A stretch of DNA of 64,000 nucleotides from Sphingopyxis sp. (lineage in GTDB: Bacteria; Pseudomonadota; Alphaproteobacteria; Sphingomonadales; Sphingomonadaceae), in contig NZ_JADIZJ010000021.1 of NCBI RefSeq assembly GCF_016704835.1, positions 186,001-250,000 of the forward strand, written 5' to 3'. The stretch's first letter is position 1. Each line of letters opens with the position of its first letter. Below, one piece after another: positions 1 through 10,194 of this stretch. A program made the translations under genes and the position numbers. The notes under the pieces were generated by a model that saw only the letters and a program-made list of their open reading frames with translations, ran no database searches and was not told the origin of the DNA.

Positions 1-394
1 CAGCGCACCCGCGACCCGGCATGAAATCTAAGATGCGGTCGCAGAGTTTGACGCCGGCGCGGCGGTCCGCGCCGTTAGGCGTCATGTAGGTAACTGCCGG
101 AAATCGCGGGCAGCTGGCGCGGCGCCGCTCCGCCGCAGCCAGCGCGTTTATCGTGCCGAGACGAATGGCGATCGCGACGGCATCGGATGCGAGCCCTATG
201 GCAGTAGATAGGAACCGGCGAACATCACTCCGCATTGTGGCGCCAGACCAGCTTTACGGAGGGCCAAACCCATCGTTACCTGTGAATTTACGGATTGGCC
301 TGATATGTCTGCTAGCGCAGCGCATGAATCATCATGACAGCGTGAGAAGGCGGCGCGGGCGCGCATTTACCGACGATTGAACCGGGGACGGAAT
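1..394. other. No supported gene at the left edge
   Basis: I see no convincing coding region, RNA gene or repeat in these bases. The short open frames here lack the strong G/C third-position preference of the neighbouring genes and have no recognisable motif. The last ten or so bases form the ribosome-binding region of the epimerase gene that follows (GGGGA about seven bases before its TTG start). The 3' end of a gene lying outside the window cannot be excluded. Confidence 0.4.
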
Positions 395-1399
395 TTGACG
401 ATACTCATCACCGGCGCAGCTGGCTTCATCGGGATGCATGTCGCGGCTGCGCTGCTTGAACGCGGCGAGCGCGTGGTCGGAATCGACAATTTCACACCCT
501 ATTATTCGCTCGAGCTCAAGCGCGCCCGCATCGCGCATATTGAGGCGCGTTACGGCGACCTCTTCAAATTCAAAGATGTTGATTTCGGTGCTGCAGGCGC
601 GCTCTCAACCGCGCTCACCGATGTAACGATCGATCGGATCGTTCATCTGGGTGCACAGCCGGGGGTCCGCTATTCGCTCGAAAACCCGGCGGCCTACATC
701 CATTCAAACATTTCCGGGCACGTGAATATTCTCGAGCTGGCGCGCCACCGCGCAATTTCGCACCTCGTCTATGCCTCGTCGTCGTCGGTCTATGGCATGC
801 GGGCCGATACGCCCTTTCGGGTCGCCGATCGCGCCGATGCGCCCATCTCGCTCTACGCCGCAACGAAACGCGCCGATGAGTTGATGAGCGAAACCTATGC
901 GCATCTCTACCGGATCCCGCAGACCGGGCTGCGCTTCTTTACCGTTTATGGTCCCTGGGGACGCCCCGACATGGCGGTCTGGAAGTTCACCGAAGCAGTG
1001 CTGCAGGGTCGTCCGATTGATGTTTACAATCATGGCGACATGCTCCGCGATTTCACCTTCATCGATGATATCGTCAACGGCGTGGTCCTGGCACTCGATC
1101 GCCCGCCGGCAGATGATCACCGCGAGAAACCGGGCGGCTTCACCACGCCGCACCGATTGTACAACATCGGCAACAACCGCCCCGAGCAGCTGACCGACCT
1201 GATTCGCGCCATCGAGGCCGCGTGCGGTCGCAAGGCCCAAATCAACCTGCTGCCGATGCAGGATGGCGACGTCTATCAGACCTTTGCCGATATCGAAGAT
1301 ATTAGCCGCGACCTGGGTTTCGCACCGACGACGCCGATGGCGGTCGGGATTCCGGCGTTTGTCGATTGGTACCGTGAGGACTGGTTGAAACGCGCATAG
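395..1399 (+). CDS. NAD-dependent epimerase, UDP-glucuronate 4-epimerase family
   Basis: This is a 334-residue extended short-chain dehydrogenase that probably interconverts UDP-glucuronate and UDP-galacturonate in the cytoplasm. The NAD-binding GAAGFIG motif is at residues 7-13 and the catalytic Tyr/Lys pair is in YAATK, about residues 154-158. The Ser-rich strand before SVYG and the VYGPWGRPDMA segment are typical of the LspL/CapI group rather than GalE. I chose the TTG at 395 because GGGGA lies about seven bases upstream and the NAD fold starts at once; a second TTG at 377 would add six residues. No ATG is available. A UDP-glucose dehydrogenase at 10195-11379 could make its substrate. The exact sugar is inferred from family resemblance. 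Confidence 0.8.
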   Translation: MTILITGAAGFIGMHVAAALLERGERVVGIDNFTPYYSLELKRARIAHIEARYGDLFKFKDVDFGAAGALSTALTDVTIDRIVHLGAQPGVRYSLENPAAYIHSNISGHVNILELARHRAISHLVYASSSSVYGMRADTPFRVADRADAPISLYAATKRADELMSETYAHLYRIPQTGLRFFTVYGPWGRPDMAVWKFTEAVLQGRPIDVYNHGDMLRDFTFIDDIVNGVVLALDRPPADDHREKPGGFTTPHRLYNIGNNRPEQLTDLIRAIEAACGRKAQINLLPMQDGDVYQTFADIEDISRDLGFAPTTPMAVGIPAFVDWYREDWLKRA

Positions 1400-1424
1400 G
1401 GCGACCGCGACCGCGACCGCGATA
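1400..1424. repeat. Short GCGACC tandem repeat
   Basis: Immediately after the epimerase stop codon the hexamer GCGACC is repeated about three and a half times. It lies between two sugar-epimerase genes on the same strand. I see no stem-loop with a T run, so it is not an obvious terminator. It may simply be a slippage-prone tract. Confidence 0.5.
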
Positions 1425-1572
1425 AGGCAACGACACTTGCGGGTTCGCGCTCCGCCCATTGCCGTAAAACCTAACCGCGCCGATGGATATGGGCGATGGC
1501 TTGGTACGAAGCCCCGGATAGAATAGGGCGATCTGTAGACGGCAAAACATCCGTGTGGAGGCATGATATCCG

Positions 1573-2589
1573 ATGAATATCCTATTGACCGGCGGCACCG
1601 GCTATATCGGCAGCCACGTTGCGGCGGCGTTGATTTCGACGGGCCATCAGGTCGTCTGTTTCGACAACCTCGCCAACAGCGATGCCGCGGTCATCGACCG
1701 GCTCGAGGCGATCACAGGCACGGCGATCCCCTTGATGATCGGCGACATCCGTGATGGCGATGCGTTGCGCCGCGCCATGGCGGATCATGGCGTCGAAGCC
1801 GTGATCCATTTCGCAGGGCTGAAAGCCGTCGGCGAATCGGTCGCCGAGCCGATCAAATATTACGACAACAACGTCCGCGGCACCCTGTCGCTCGTCGAGG
1901 CGATGGCTGAGTGCGGGATCAAGACGCTGGTCTTTTCGTCGAGTGCGACGGTGTATGGCCAGCCGCGCTACCTGCCGCTCGATGAAAATCACCCGACCTC
2001 GGCGACCAACCCTTATGGCCGTACCAAGCTGATGATCGAGGAAATGCTGACCGACATCGCAGCATCCGATCCCGAATGGCGGATCGCGACGCTGCGCTAT
2101 TTCAATCCGGTCGGCGCGCATGACAGCGGCCTGATTGGTGAGAACCCGAACGGTCTCCCCAACAATCTGATGCCTTTCATCAGCCGCGTTGCCGCCGGGC
2201 GACTGGGCGAATTGTCCGTGTTCGGCAACGACTATGACACCCCCGACGGTACCGGCGTGCGCGATTATATTCATGTCGTCGATCTGGCGGACGGACATGT
2301 TGCGGCGCTTGATACAATCGCGAAGGCTGAGCCGGCGCTATCGACCTGGAACCTCGGCACCGGGCAAGGCTATTCGGTGCTCGATATGGTCGAAGCATTC
2401 GAGCGCGTGAACAGCGTGCGCGTCCCTTACCGCATTGCACCGCGCCGCGACGGCGATGTGGCGAGCTGCTACGCGAGCCCCGAACGCGCCGCGCGCGAGC
2501 TGGGCTGGACCGCGCGCCGTGATCTCGACGCGATGTGTGCGTCGAGCTGGAGCTTTGAGCGCACGCTGGCGATGCGCAATTCGGGTTAG
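1573..2589 (+). CDS. galE: UDP-glucose 4-epimerase
   Basis: GalE interconverts UDP-glucose and UDP-galactose using tightly bound NAD. The 338-residue length is normal for the family. The NAD motif GGTGYIG is at residues 7-13, the FSSSATVYG strand at about 121-129, and the catalytic Tyr148/Lys152 in YGRTK. The RYFNPVGAH and VRDYIHVVDLA segments are GalE signatures that separate it from the uronate epimerase upstream. The ATG start is preceded by TGGAGG at a slightly long spacing. The last four bases overlap the convergent end of the manganese exporter gene on the other strand. It probably supplies UDP-galactose to surface polysaccharide synthesis. Confidence 0.93.
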   Translation: MNILLTGGTGYIGSHVAAALISTGHQVVCFDNLANSDAAVIDRLEAITGTAIPLMIGDIRDGDALRRAMADHGVEAVIHFAGLKAVGESVAEPIKYYDNNVRGTLSLVEAMAECGIKTLVFSSSATVYGQPRYLPLDENHPTSATNPYGRTKLMIEEMLTDIAASDPEWRIATLRYFNPVGAHDSGLIGENPNGLPNNLMPFISRVAAGRLGELSVFGNDYDTPDGTGVRDYIHVVDLADGHVAALDTIAKAEPALSTWNLGTGQGYSVLDMVEAFERVNSVRVPYRIAPRRDGDVASCYASPERAARELGWTARRDLDAMCASSWSFERTLAMRNSG

Positions 2590-3158
2590 CTGAACCAACC
2601 AGCGGTTTGCGCCAGCACCCACAGGCCGATCAACAGGAATAGCGCTGCAGCGATCATCCGCACCTTTGCAAGATCGACGCGCTTGAGCAATTCATGGCCC
2701 AGGAAGATTGCGGGCACATTGGCGATCATCATGCCCAGCGTCGTTCCCGCGGTCACCGCGACGACGTCATGATATTGCGCGCCCAGGGCGATGGTCGCGA
2801 TCTGCGTCTTGTCACCCATTTCCACGAGGAAGAAGGCGACCAGCGTCGTCAGGAAGGCCCCGAAACGCGGCTTGGGCGCTTCGTCGTCATCGAACTTGTC
2901 GGGTATCAACGTCCACGCTGCCATCGCGATAAAGGATAGGCCAATCGCATAGCGGAAAATGTCGCTATCGAGGAAGCTGGCCGCTGACGCTCCCAGCAGC
3001 GCGGCAAGCGCATGATTAGCCAGCGTCGCCACCAATATGCCCAGGATAATCGGCAGCGGCCGGTTGAACCGCGTTGCGAGCAGGATCGCGAGCAGCTGCG
3101 TCTTGTCGCCGATTTCGGCGAGCGCGACGACGGCGGTCGAGGTAAGCATGGCTTCCAT
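2586..3158 (-). CDS. GDT1/TMEM165 (UPF0016) family Mn2+ exporter
   Basis: This 190-residue inner-membrane protein is probably a manganese (possibly also calcium) exporter. It carries the two family signature repeats E-x-G-D-K-T, at residues 15-20 (EIGDKT) and 113-118 (EMGDKT), each in a transmembrane helix. About six hydrophobic segments are visible, split by a short acidic loop (DKFDDDEAPKP). I chose the ATG at 3158 because GGAG lies eight bases upstream. Longer frames would run into the leader hairpin. The leader matches a yybP-ykoY Mn2+ riboswitch, which independently supports a manganese role. The bacterial Mn-exporter function is known for relatives such as MneA; for this protein it is inference. 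Confidence 0.88.
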   Translation of the reverse strand: MEAMLTSTAVVALAEIGDKTQLLAILLATRFNRPLPIILGILVATLANHALAALLGASAASFLDSDIFRYAIGLSFIAMAAWTLIPDKFDDDEAPKPRFGAFLTTLVAFFLVEMGDKTQIATIALGAQYHDVVAVTAGTTLGMMIANVPAIFLGHELLKRVDLAKVRMIAAALFLLIGLWVLAQTAGWFS

Positions 3159-3171
3159 AGGTAAAACTCCG

Positions 3172-3223
3172 GGGCCGGGCGGCGTTGCGATTCCAAACGA
3201 CATCGACACCCGCCGCCCGGCCC
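3172..3223 (-). promoter_or_regulatory. Leader hairpin at the exporter ribosome-binding site
   Basis: Bases 3211-3223 and 3172-3184 are perfect 13-base complements, a GC-rich stem with a loop of about 26 bases on the minus-strand transcript. The 3' arm ends two bases before GGAG, the ribosome-binding site of the exporter. The stem is followed by only four T residues. It could act as the expression platform of the riboswitch, either by hiding the ribosome-binding site or as a weak intrinsic terminator. The role is inferred from position. Confidence 0.7.
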
Positions 3224-3236
3224 GGACGAGGGATAC

Positions 3237-3347
3237 GATGCCATTGGTCTCGCCCAAGCGGTTCCCCGCTTCCACCGCACCACGACCTCTCGGCCGAGTA
3301 TGTTGACACGGTGGCCCGTCCGTTCGGACGGCTGGCTACTCCCCAGA
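3237..3347 (-). promoter_or_regulatory. yybP-ykoY manganese riboswitch aptamer
   Basis: Read on the minus strand, the leader contains the hallmark elements of this RNA family in order: GGGGAGTAGCC at about 3332-3345, a small hairpin (CCGTCCG paired with CGGACGG), GTCAACATACTCGG at about 3294-3307, and the closing GAGACC segment near 3250. The same elements occur in the Mn2+-sensing leader of E. coli mntP. It sits directly upstream of the predicted manganese exporter, so Mn2+ binding should switch the gene on. Its 5' end overlaps the last codons of the upstream lipoprotein gene. Assignment is by motif recognition, without a covariance-model run. Confidence 0.85.
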
Positions 3348-3620
3348 TGACGGGGGCGGGTTAGTCGGGTTGGCGGTCTCTGGCAAGGGTTCGGGGCGAA
3401 CGCGCGGAATTTTTCCGCGCGGCTCAAGGTTCGGAGTGGGCGCTGCTCGAGCCTCGCCAGCGGCTTCCGCCGCCGTTTCGGATTCGGCGATAGCAGCGTC
3501 CATCGCATTGGCGCGCGCCTCGATCTCCTCCGCCGCTTTGTCGTAGCGCGCCTCGAAATCGGGCTCGCCCTTGCACGCCGCCAGCAGCAACAACGGCAGC
3601 AGGATCATCGCACCGCGCAT
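3336..3620 (-). CDS. Small lipoprotein downstream of tamB
   Basis: This encodes about 94 residues with a lipoprotein signal: a short hydrophobic helix ending in LLLAAC, with the lipidated Cys near residue 17. The mature part is hydrophilic, with an alanine/glutamate-rich helical stretch (EARYDKAAEEIEARANAMDAAIAES) and a proline-rich tail. The ATG overlaps the restored tamB stop by one base (TGATG), so it is probably translated with tamB. I do not recognise the family. A role in envelope assembly alongside TamA/TamB is only suggested by position. Confidence 0.7.
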   Translation of the reverse strand: MRGAMILLPLLLLAACKGEPDFEARYDKAAEEIEARANAMDAAIAESETAAEAAGEARAAPTPNLEPRGKIPRVRPEPLPETANPTNPPPSSGE

Positions 3621-6600
3621 CAATAGTCCTTGCGGTAGCGGATGCTGAGGTTCGATTGGCCCGCACCGCCCGCCTGGCTGAGCAGAGATAGCGCCCGGGT
3701 GAGACTGATCTCGAGCTGCGTCGCAGTGTAACCGCGAGCGTCGGTGATCACCTCCAGATAGATGTCCTTGGTGATATATTGGCCGGCGGCGAGCGCGGTA
3801 CCGCGCCCGACGGTATCGTCGGGGCCAAGCACGCGCAGCCGGTCGATGCCGGTGGCGGACTGGAGCGCCCCGAGCGGGCTCAATCCGCCGCCCCGCTGCT
3901 GAGGGTATTGAGCGACGAGGCGAGTTGGACCGCCTGCAGCGGCGACAGCGATGTGATCGAATCGCCGAACAGGATGCGCGAGACGATTTCGTCCTGCGGC
4001 AGGCCAGGGACGCTGGAGAATGCAATCTGCGGATTGCTGGCGCGGCCTGACACCGCGACATTCACTGTCACCGTCTCGATCGTATCGCTCGCCAGCAGGC
4101 GAATCGCGGGGTCGTAGGCATCGCCGGTGGGGAAGGTCACGCGGCCTTCCTGCAATTCGAACGAGCGTCCGGCAAATCCCAGCGTCCCGCGCACCAGCTC
4201 GATTTCACCCGTCACGCGCGGCGCCAGGGTCGTCCCGCGCAGGACGATATCTGCCATCCATTCGGATTCGAGCCCCATGCCACTGACATAGATTTCATCC
4301 GCTGCCTTCAGCGCAATATCGAGGCGGATGAGGTCGAACAGGCTGCCGCCGACCGCCGCCAGCCCGTCGCCGCTGATCCGAGGACGCCCCGCCGCGGGTT
4401 TGCGCCTGATGCCGGTCAGCACGGGCACCTGCGCCGCCCCCTCGCGCACGATGCGGTAGCGCGTTTCGGGAAGTCGCAAGCTGCCCGACAGCAACGCCGC
4501 CTGCCCCGCAACCTTTTCCAGCGTCAGATTGCCCGTCGCGCGTGCCGCGATATTTTCGCTGCGCGCGAGGCGCGCATTGTCGAGCGTCATCGCGATGTTC
4601 ATCGGATAACCGTCGGCCTGCGCCAAGCTGACATAGCCTTTGGCGTCGACCTTGCCATCGCCCGCCGTCGCGGTCAGCTGGTCGATCTCCAGCCGGTTGC
4701 CGGTAAAGCGGCCCGCCACGACCATGTTGGTCAGCCGCGTGCCATAGGTCTGGTTTTCATAGACCATGTCCTTGCCGCGCACGACACCCGCCAGGCACGG
4801 GTCGGCAACGCTACAGCTGAAATCGGCAGCGACCGCGATCGGTCCTGACACGCCCTGGTCGGCAGGTCCAAAGAAGGAATAGAGCGTATCCGCAGGACCG
4901 TTGTAACGGATCCCGCCGCCGAGCGGCGCCGCGCGTGGGCTGGCTCACCGATGCGGCGGTGGTGCGGGTAAAACCGGTGATCGACAGCCGCGCGTCGGCG
5001 CGCGGGAAGCTTTCGGAACTCGCCTGCTCAAAATCAAGGCTGCCCGTCGCCCGCCCGCCCAGCCCCATGTCGGGATAGACGGCATTGAGGATCGCCATGT
5101 TGACGCGTTCCAGCCGGCTCTGGACCATGATGCCATCGCCGAAGCGTCCGGCGACGCGCGCGCTGCTGCCGCGGCCCAGGTTGACTGTCGTCGGCAGCAG
5201 TTCATAGCCTTCGGGGCCGGGAATGATCCGCGCGGGCGAGGTGGTTCGGAAGTTGATCCCCGTTGCGCGGCCTTGCACTGATGCGCGCCACAGCTTTGGG
5301 GTCAGATCGGCGTTGGCGGCGATGCGGAACGGCACGCCGCTGGTGCCTTCGACCAGCGCCTGTGCTTTGCCGCGTCCGTCGCGGTAATCGATCTTCACCC
5401 GCCCGACAGCGATGTCATATTCGCGGATGCGCGTTTGCGCGATCTGGATGTCGGCGACAACATGCGGGGTGTCGTAAAGCGTGACGTCGGCATCGACGAT
5501 CGCCGATCCGACTGCCAGTTTTGCGGGTCCGGGCAGCACGACGTCATTGGCGCGCACGTTGATCGCTGCCGCCTGATATTGGCCCGCGGCGCTCAATCGG
5601 ACGAGGCCGCCCAGCCCTTGCCCCGATGCGTTGAGCTGCCCGACAAACGGCCCCGCGCTGCTTTGCACCAGCCGACCGTCAAACCCGATACCCGACAGGT
5701 CGCCGCGCGCGATGTCGATGGTCAGCGGCCCTGCCGCGGTCAGCAGCACGACATCGGCCGACAGCGGTCCATAATCGGTGTCGCCGGTTGCCGCGAGACG
5801 GTAACCGTTCGGTGCGCCGTTGATTCGTGCGACCAGATTGGCGAGGCCGATGCCGAGGCCGGGGCGTTCGGCGGTCAGCGTGGCGCGCGGGTCGCTGATC
5901 GTTCCCGCTAACTGGACGCCAAGCGGGCCATAGTCGGCCGAACTGGCGCGCGCGGTCAGTCGAACCTGCCCACTCGGCGCATAGCTCCCCTGCCCGCTGA
6001 CGATCCGCAGCAGCGGTGAGGTCATCCGCAGATTGGCGAAGCGGATGATGCCGTCGGTGCCATAGCGGACGTCGCTGGTCGCGACCGCATTGCCGCCCAA
6101 GAGGTCGCGCACGCCCGAGTTGAACAATTGCGTCGAGCGGGCGCGGACCCGACCGGCGATCGCAAAGCCGCCGTTCGGCGCAGTTTCCAGATCGGCATCG
6201 GTGTCGATATCGAAGATGCCGACGCTCTCGATCCGGTAATCATTGATCCGCCCGTCGATCGCCCCGGTGTAAAAACCACGATTGAGATCGGCGATGACGA
6301 TCGCCTTGGCATCTATGCGCGGCGAACGCAGGCGCAGATTATCGCTCAGGATGCGGCCATTGCTGTACGCGAGATCACCGTCAAGCCGCACTTGCACCAG
6401 CGTCCCGCCGGCGACCGCATCGAGGCCACGTATCCGCGCCGCACGGCCCGCGACCGGAATGATGACCTGATCGGTATCGACCCGCGCTTTGCCCGCTAGG
6501 GTCAACGCGTCGATAACAATATCGTTGACCGCAAGCGCGTTCGCATTGGCCTGGTAGGCGACGGTCGGCCGGTCGAACGCCCCGTCCAGCGTCGCCGTCG

Positions 6601-7706
6601 CCCGCACGCCATCGGCGCGAACCGATGGCGCAATGGCACTCGGGCGAAGCAGAACGAACGCCAGTTGCAAGGCTTCGTAACGGCTATCGCCCAGATCAAG
6701 CCCGCCGCTCACCCCCAAACGGAAGGCATCGGAAGTGAAGCGACCGTCTAGGTCGACGTTCCGCTCATCCAGTCGCGCCGTCAGATCGACCGCGGTTTGC
6801 GGCGCGAGCAGCGCGGCCGTCGCACCGGTGAACAGCCGCGCCGCCTGCGCGCTCCCTTTCACGGCGAACGTGCCGTTCCGGCCCGTCAGAGCCAGCCGTG
6901 CGAGCGGTGCAGTACCGAGATCGGCACTGAGATTGCCATTCCAGACTTTCCAGTCGCCGCGCCCCGCCAGCTTCGCGGTCAATGGCTCTTTGAAACCCGC
7001 CCATCGCTGCGATCACGCCGCCCTGCGGCGCTGTCACGTTCATGGTAACGTCGAACCGGTTCGCCTCGGGTACCGCGTCGAGCAGCAGCGCCAGTGTATC
7101 GCCCTTGGCATTCGCGCCGATCGTGGCAGCGTTGGCAGTGATCTGCGCGCGGCGGTTGGCGATCGCGATCTTTCCCGCCAGCCGCGCTTCCTGCCGCTCG
7201 CCAGCAACCGCCGGCTCAAAGATGAAGCGATCGACGCGCAGCGCGCCGACGTCGATATCGAGATCGGGCAGCAGCGGCTCGCCGGTGTCGGGGACGACCT
7301 TGAACGCCGGCATCTTGCGCATCGTCATCGTCGCGGCGGTAGCCGACCGGACATCCACATGGTTGGCGAAATAGCGGATCGGCCGCCAATCGACCCTGAC
7401 CTCGGGCGATTCGAGAAAAACACCGGTGGGATCGGAGAGCGTGAAGTTGCGGATGACCATGCGGCCATAGAGCGACCCATCGAGTCGCCCGATCCCGATC
7501 TTCATCCCATTTTCGAATTCATATTTCTCGACCTGGGTGACCACGAAGCGGCGCCCGGCGTCGCTGTTGAGCCCGATCAGGAATAGCGCGAACAGCAGGA
7601 TCAGTCCGAGCAGCGACAACCCGATCCAGCGCAAAACCGTCATTGGCCAGTTGCGCGGTTTCACCTTTATCGCCGTTTCGGCGACCGCGGGGGTAGCCCC
7701 GGGCAT
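3620..7706 (-). pseudogene. tamB: tamB, translocation and assembly module protein, three frameshifts
   Basis: TamB is an inner-membrane-anchored periplasmic beta-helical protein that works with TamA in envelope biogenesis. Four frame segments join into about 1361 residues: an N-terminal transmembrane helix at about residues 22-45, a very long repetitive beta-rich body, and the conserved C-terminal DUF490 region ending in aromatic residues (YRKDY). The breaks are an extra G near 6996 (restoring GGFKEPLTAKL), an extra base near 4930 (restoring APLGGGIRYNG) and a missing G near 3892 (restoring GGGGLSPLGAL). Its ATG overlaps the tamA stop by one base. All three changes lie in G/C runs, so sequence error is likelier than real loss. 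Confidence 0.85.
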
Positions 7707-9997
7707 CAGAAAGCCTGCCCGATCGACACATAGACACTAACCAGCGCCTCACCCGGCTTGCGGCCGATCGGCGTCGCGACATCAAGCCGCATCGGGCCGA
7801 AATTCGTATAATAGCGCGCGCCAATACCTGCGCCAAAGCGCAGGTCGGAGAAGGTCGGTGTCGAGCCGCGATACACCTGCCCCGCATCGACAAATCCGAC
7901 GACGCCGAAATTGCCAAAGCGATAGCGCCCCTCGAATGCGGCTTCGGCCACGCTGCGACCGCCGATTGGATCAAGATTGGGGTCTTTGGGGCCAAGTTCC
8001 TGATAGCCGAAACCGCGCACCGACCCTCCGCCACCGGCATAGAAACGCCGCGATGGCGCCAGCCGTTCGCGCGCCGCGCCGAGGATCGATCCGGCGCGCA
8101 CCCGCGCCGCCAGCACGATATTGTCGGCGACCGGATAATAGCCGCTGACGTCGAGCCGCGTTCGCGCATAGGGTGAGAATCGGCCGGCGAGCGACCCTTC
8201 AGGCTGGATCAGCGCAGTAACACGAAAACCCTTGGTCGGATCGAGCAGGCTGTCCGTCCGGTCCATACCGATCTGACCTGCGACCCCAAAAATGGTATAG
8301 AAATCGCGGTTCCGTTCGGCGCGCACGAAATCATAATCATCCTCGCTGGTCGCGATCAGTTCGGCGCCAAAGGCGTAAGTGAATTTCTTTTGCCAGATCG
8401 GGGTCGAATCATAGCTGACGCGCGCCGCAATCCGCCCCGTGATCGCGTTGAACGCGTTGTAATCGCTCCGCGTCGTCTCGGCGACGAGTTCAAAGGTGCG
8501 ATCACGGCGTCCGGCGTTCGACCGGCGCAACGTCGCTCCAAACCCTTGTTCCTGTGTTCCCAGCACGCCGCGAAAGATCAGCGCGCCTTCGGGGGGCAAC
8601 AGGTTGCGATGCGTCCAGCTGCCTTCCAGCCTGATCCCCTCGCCGGTGCCATAACCGGCACTGGCGGCAAGCGTGCGCGGCGGCCCCGCCTGCTGCGTCA
8701 CCAGCATCGTCACATATTCAGTGTCGTCGCCCGCGCTTTCGCCGGTCGGCTGCGGCTCGGCCGCGACGGTGGCGAACAATCCGGTCGCGACCAGCGCCTG
8801 ACGCAAATCGTCGACTTTTCGGCTGTCATAAAGTTCGCCGCGCTTGAAGCGCGCCAGCACTTCGACATGCTCGGCGTCAAACGCCAGATTGCCGGTGGTC
8901 TCGATGCCCCCGAACCGCGATCTTTTGCCGATCTCGACGGGCAGCGTGTACACGCCGTCACCAGTCGCCCCATCGAGCAAAATGTCGCGCTGCCCCACCT
9001 CCGCAAAGGGATATCCCTCTTCCGGCAATTTGAGCGCAATGGCTGCCTCGGCGCCCTGGACGCGCTGCGCGACGATCGGTTCACCGACGCTGAGCGGAAA
9101 ATTGTCGGCGATCAGGTGCGGCGGCACGGTGGGATCGGCCTTAAGAATGATCTCGGCCAGCTTGTATTGCGTCCCCGGCTTCACATCGATGACCGCCGTG
9201 ATGGGGCGGCGCTGGCGCGGCTGCCCCTCCTGGCCTTCGTCGCGTTCGCCGCGATCAATCCGCGTGTCGACCACCGCGTCATAATAGCCTTCGGACGCCA
9301 GGATGCGCTGCATCAACTCGCCGTCGGCGGTCAGACGGGCGCGCACCATCGCGGCATTGTCGGCTTTACCGTCGCCGTCATAGAGCGCGGACAAGTCGCC
9401 GAACAGGTCGGCGAGATCAACATCGGTGCTGTCGTCAGCGGGAACGAGCCCGTTGACCTGTACCGAATAGGCAACGCTGACATTCTCGCGGTCGTCTTCA
9501 GCCTCGGCAAATTCGACCGGTTCTACATCGAAATTTTCGAGCGGTGGCAGCGGCGCCGCGAGCTCGATGTCGGTGATTGGTGCATCACCGATGACTTCGG
9601 CCGCATCGCCATCGGCGAGCGCGGGGATCGGCACTCCGTCCACCGCGGGTGCTGCAGCACCCGCAATGCTATCGCCGGCCTTCGAAGCTTCGGCCGACTG
9701 GCGCTTTTCAAAATCGGCGATCGATTCAAGCGGCCGGTTGAGCTCGGGATCATCCTCCGCGAATATCTGCGGGATCGCCTTCTCGAACTCCTCATCGCTG
9801 ATGATCGGCGCGACCTCGGGAAACTGAATATCGGGCGGCGGCGGCGTCGGAGCCGCAATCGAAGTATCGGATGCCGGTTCGACCGTCGGCACAACCTGCG
9901 GCGGCGCAACCGACTGACCGATGGCAGCAGTCGTCCAGGCCAGACAACAAGCCGACGCCGATGCGATCAGCAAAGGCCGCGTCCGCTCCAGTCGCAT
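7706..9997 (-). CDS. tamA: TamA-type outer-membrane assembly protein (Omp85/BamA superfamily)
   Basis: The protein has a signal peptide, then an unusual Pro/Ala/Asp/Glu-rich segment to about residue 200, POTRA domains (visible in YYDAVVDTRID and GTQYKLAEIILKA) and a C-terminal 16-strand-type barrel ending in phenylalanine (SIGQAF). The barrel contains GGGGSVRGFGYQELGP, the conserved RGF lid-lock motif of the superfamily, at about residues 665-680. I chose the ATG at 9997 because the signal peptide begins there; an in-frame ATG at 10033 would add 12 residues. It is followed with a one-base overlap by tamB, the usual partner. The acidic low-complexity N-terminal region is longer than in E. coli TamA. 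Confidence 0.9.
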   Translation of the reverse strand: MRLERTRPLLIASASACCLAWTTAAIGQSVAPPQVVPTVEPASDTSIAAPTPPPPDIQFPEVAPIISDEEFEKAIPQIFAEDDPELNRPLESIADFEKRQSAEASKAGDSIAGAAAPAVDGVPIPALADGDAAEVIGDAPITDIELAAPLPPLENFDVEPVEFAEAEDDRENVSVAYSVQVNGLVPADDSTDVDLADLFGDLSALYDGDGKADNAAMVRARLTADGELMQRILASEGYYDAVVDTRIDRGERDEGQEGQPRQRRPITAVIDVKPGTQYKLAEIILKADPTVPPHLIADNFPLSVGEPIVAQRVQGAEAAIALKLPEEGYPFAEVGQRDILLDGATGDGVYTLPVEIGKRSRFGGIETTGNLAFDAEHVEVLARFKRGELYDSRKVDDLRQALVATGLFATVAAEPQPTGESAGDDTEYVTMLVTQQAGPPRTLAASAGYGTGEGIRLEGSWTHRNLLPPEGALIFRGVLGTQEQGFGATLRRSNAGRRDRTFELVAETTRSDYNAFNAITGRIAARVSYDSTPIWQKKFTYAFGAELIATSEDDYDFVRAERNRDFYTIFGVAGQIGMDRTDSLLDPTKGFRVTALIQPEGSLAGRFSPYARTRLDVSGYYPVADNIVLAARVRAGSILGAARERLAPSRRFYAGGGGSVRGFGYQELGPKDPNLDPIGGRSVAEAAFEGRYRFGNFGVVGFVDAGQVYRGSTPTFSDLRFGAGIGARYYTNFGPMRLDVATPIGRKPGEALVSVYVSIGQAF
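9645..9664. repeat. Perfect 20-bp palindrome inside tamA
   Basis: GCGGGTGCTG is followed directly by its exact reverse complement CAGCACCCGC. The palindrome lies in the part of tamA encoding the alanine/proline-rich N-terminal linker (around AGAAAPAV). It may be a chance result of GC-rich Ala/Pro codons. It is the longest perfect palindrome I noticed. Confidence 0.7.
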
Positions 9998-10194
9998 CAG
10001 GTGATAATCACGGGAAGTTTCAGGGTTTTGCATCTGTCAGCCGTCGATACGGCATCTCTGGCTGGCACACAGCGGCGGCGCAACCCGTTTCTATGCTGCC
10101 AAAGTCCCGAATCCGGCTCATTTCGTCGCAAATATCCCGTCAGCCGTTTCGGCTGCACGCGATCAACGAGCCTATGGTGATCGGGTTCCGTGCC

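Noticed and set aside
8390..10180. A 596-codon open frame on the plus strand
   Set aside because: It lies opposite tamA and is the mirror of its GC-rich codons. tamA has a signal peptide, POTRA domains and the RGF barrel motif; the plus-strand frame has none.
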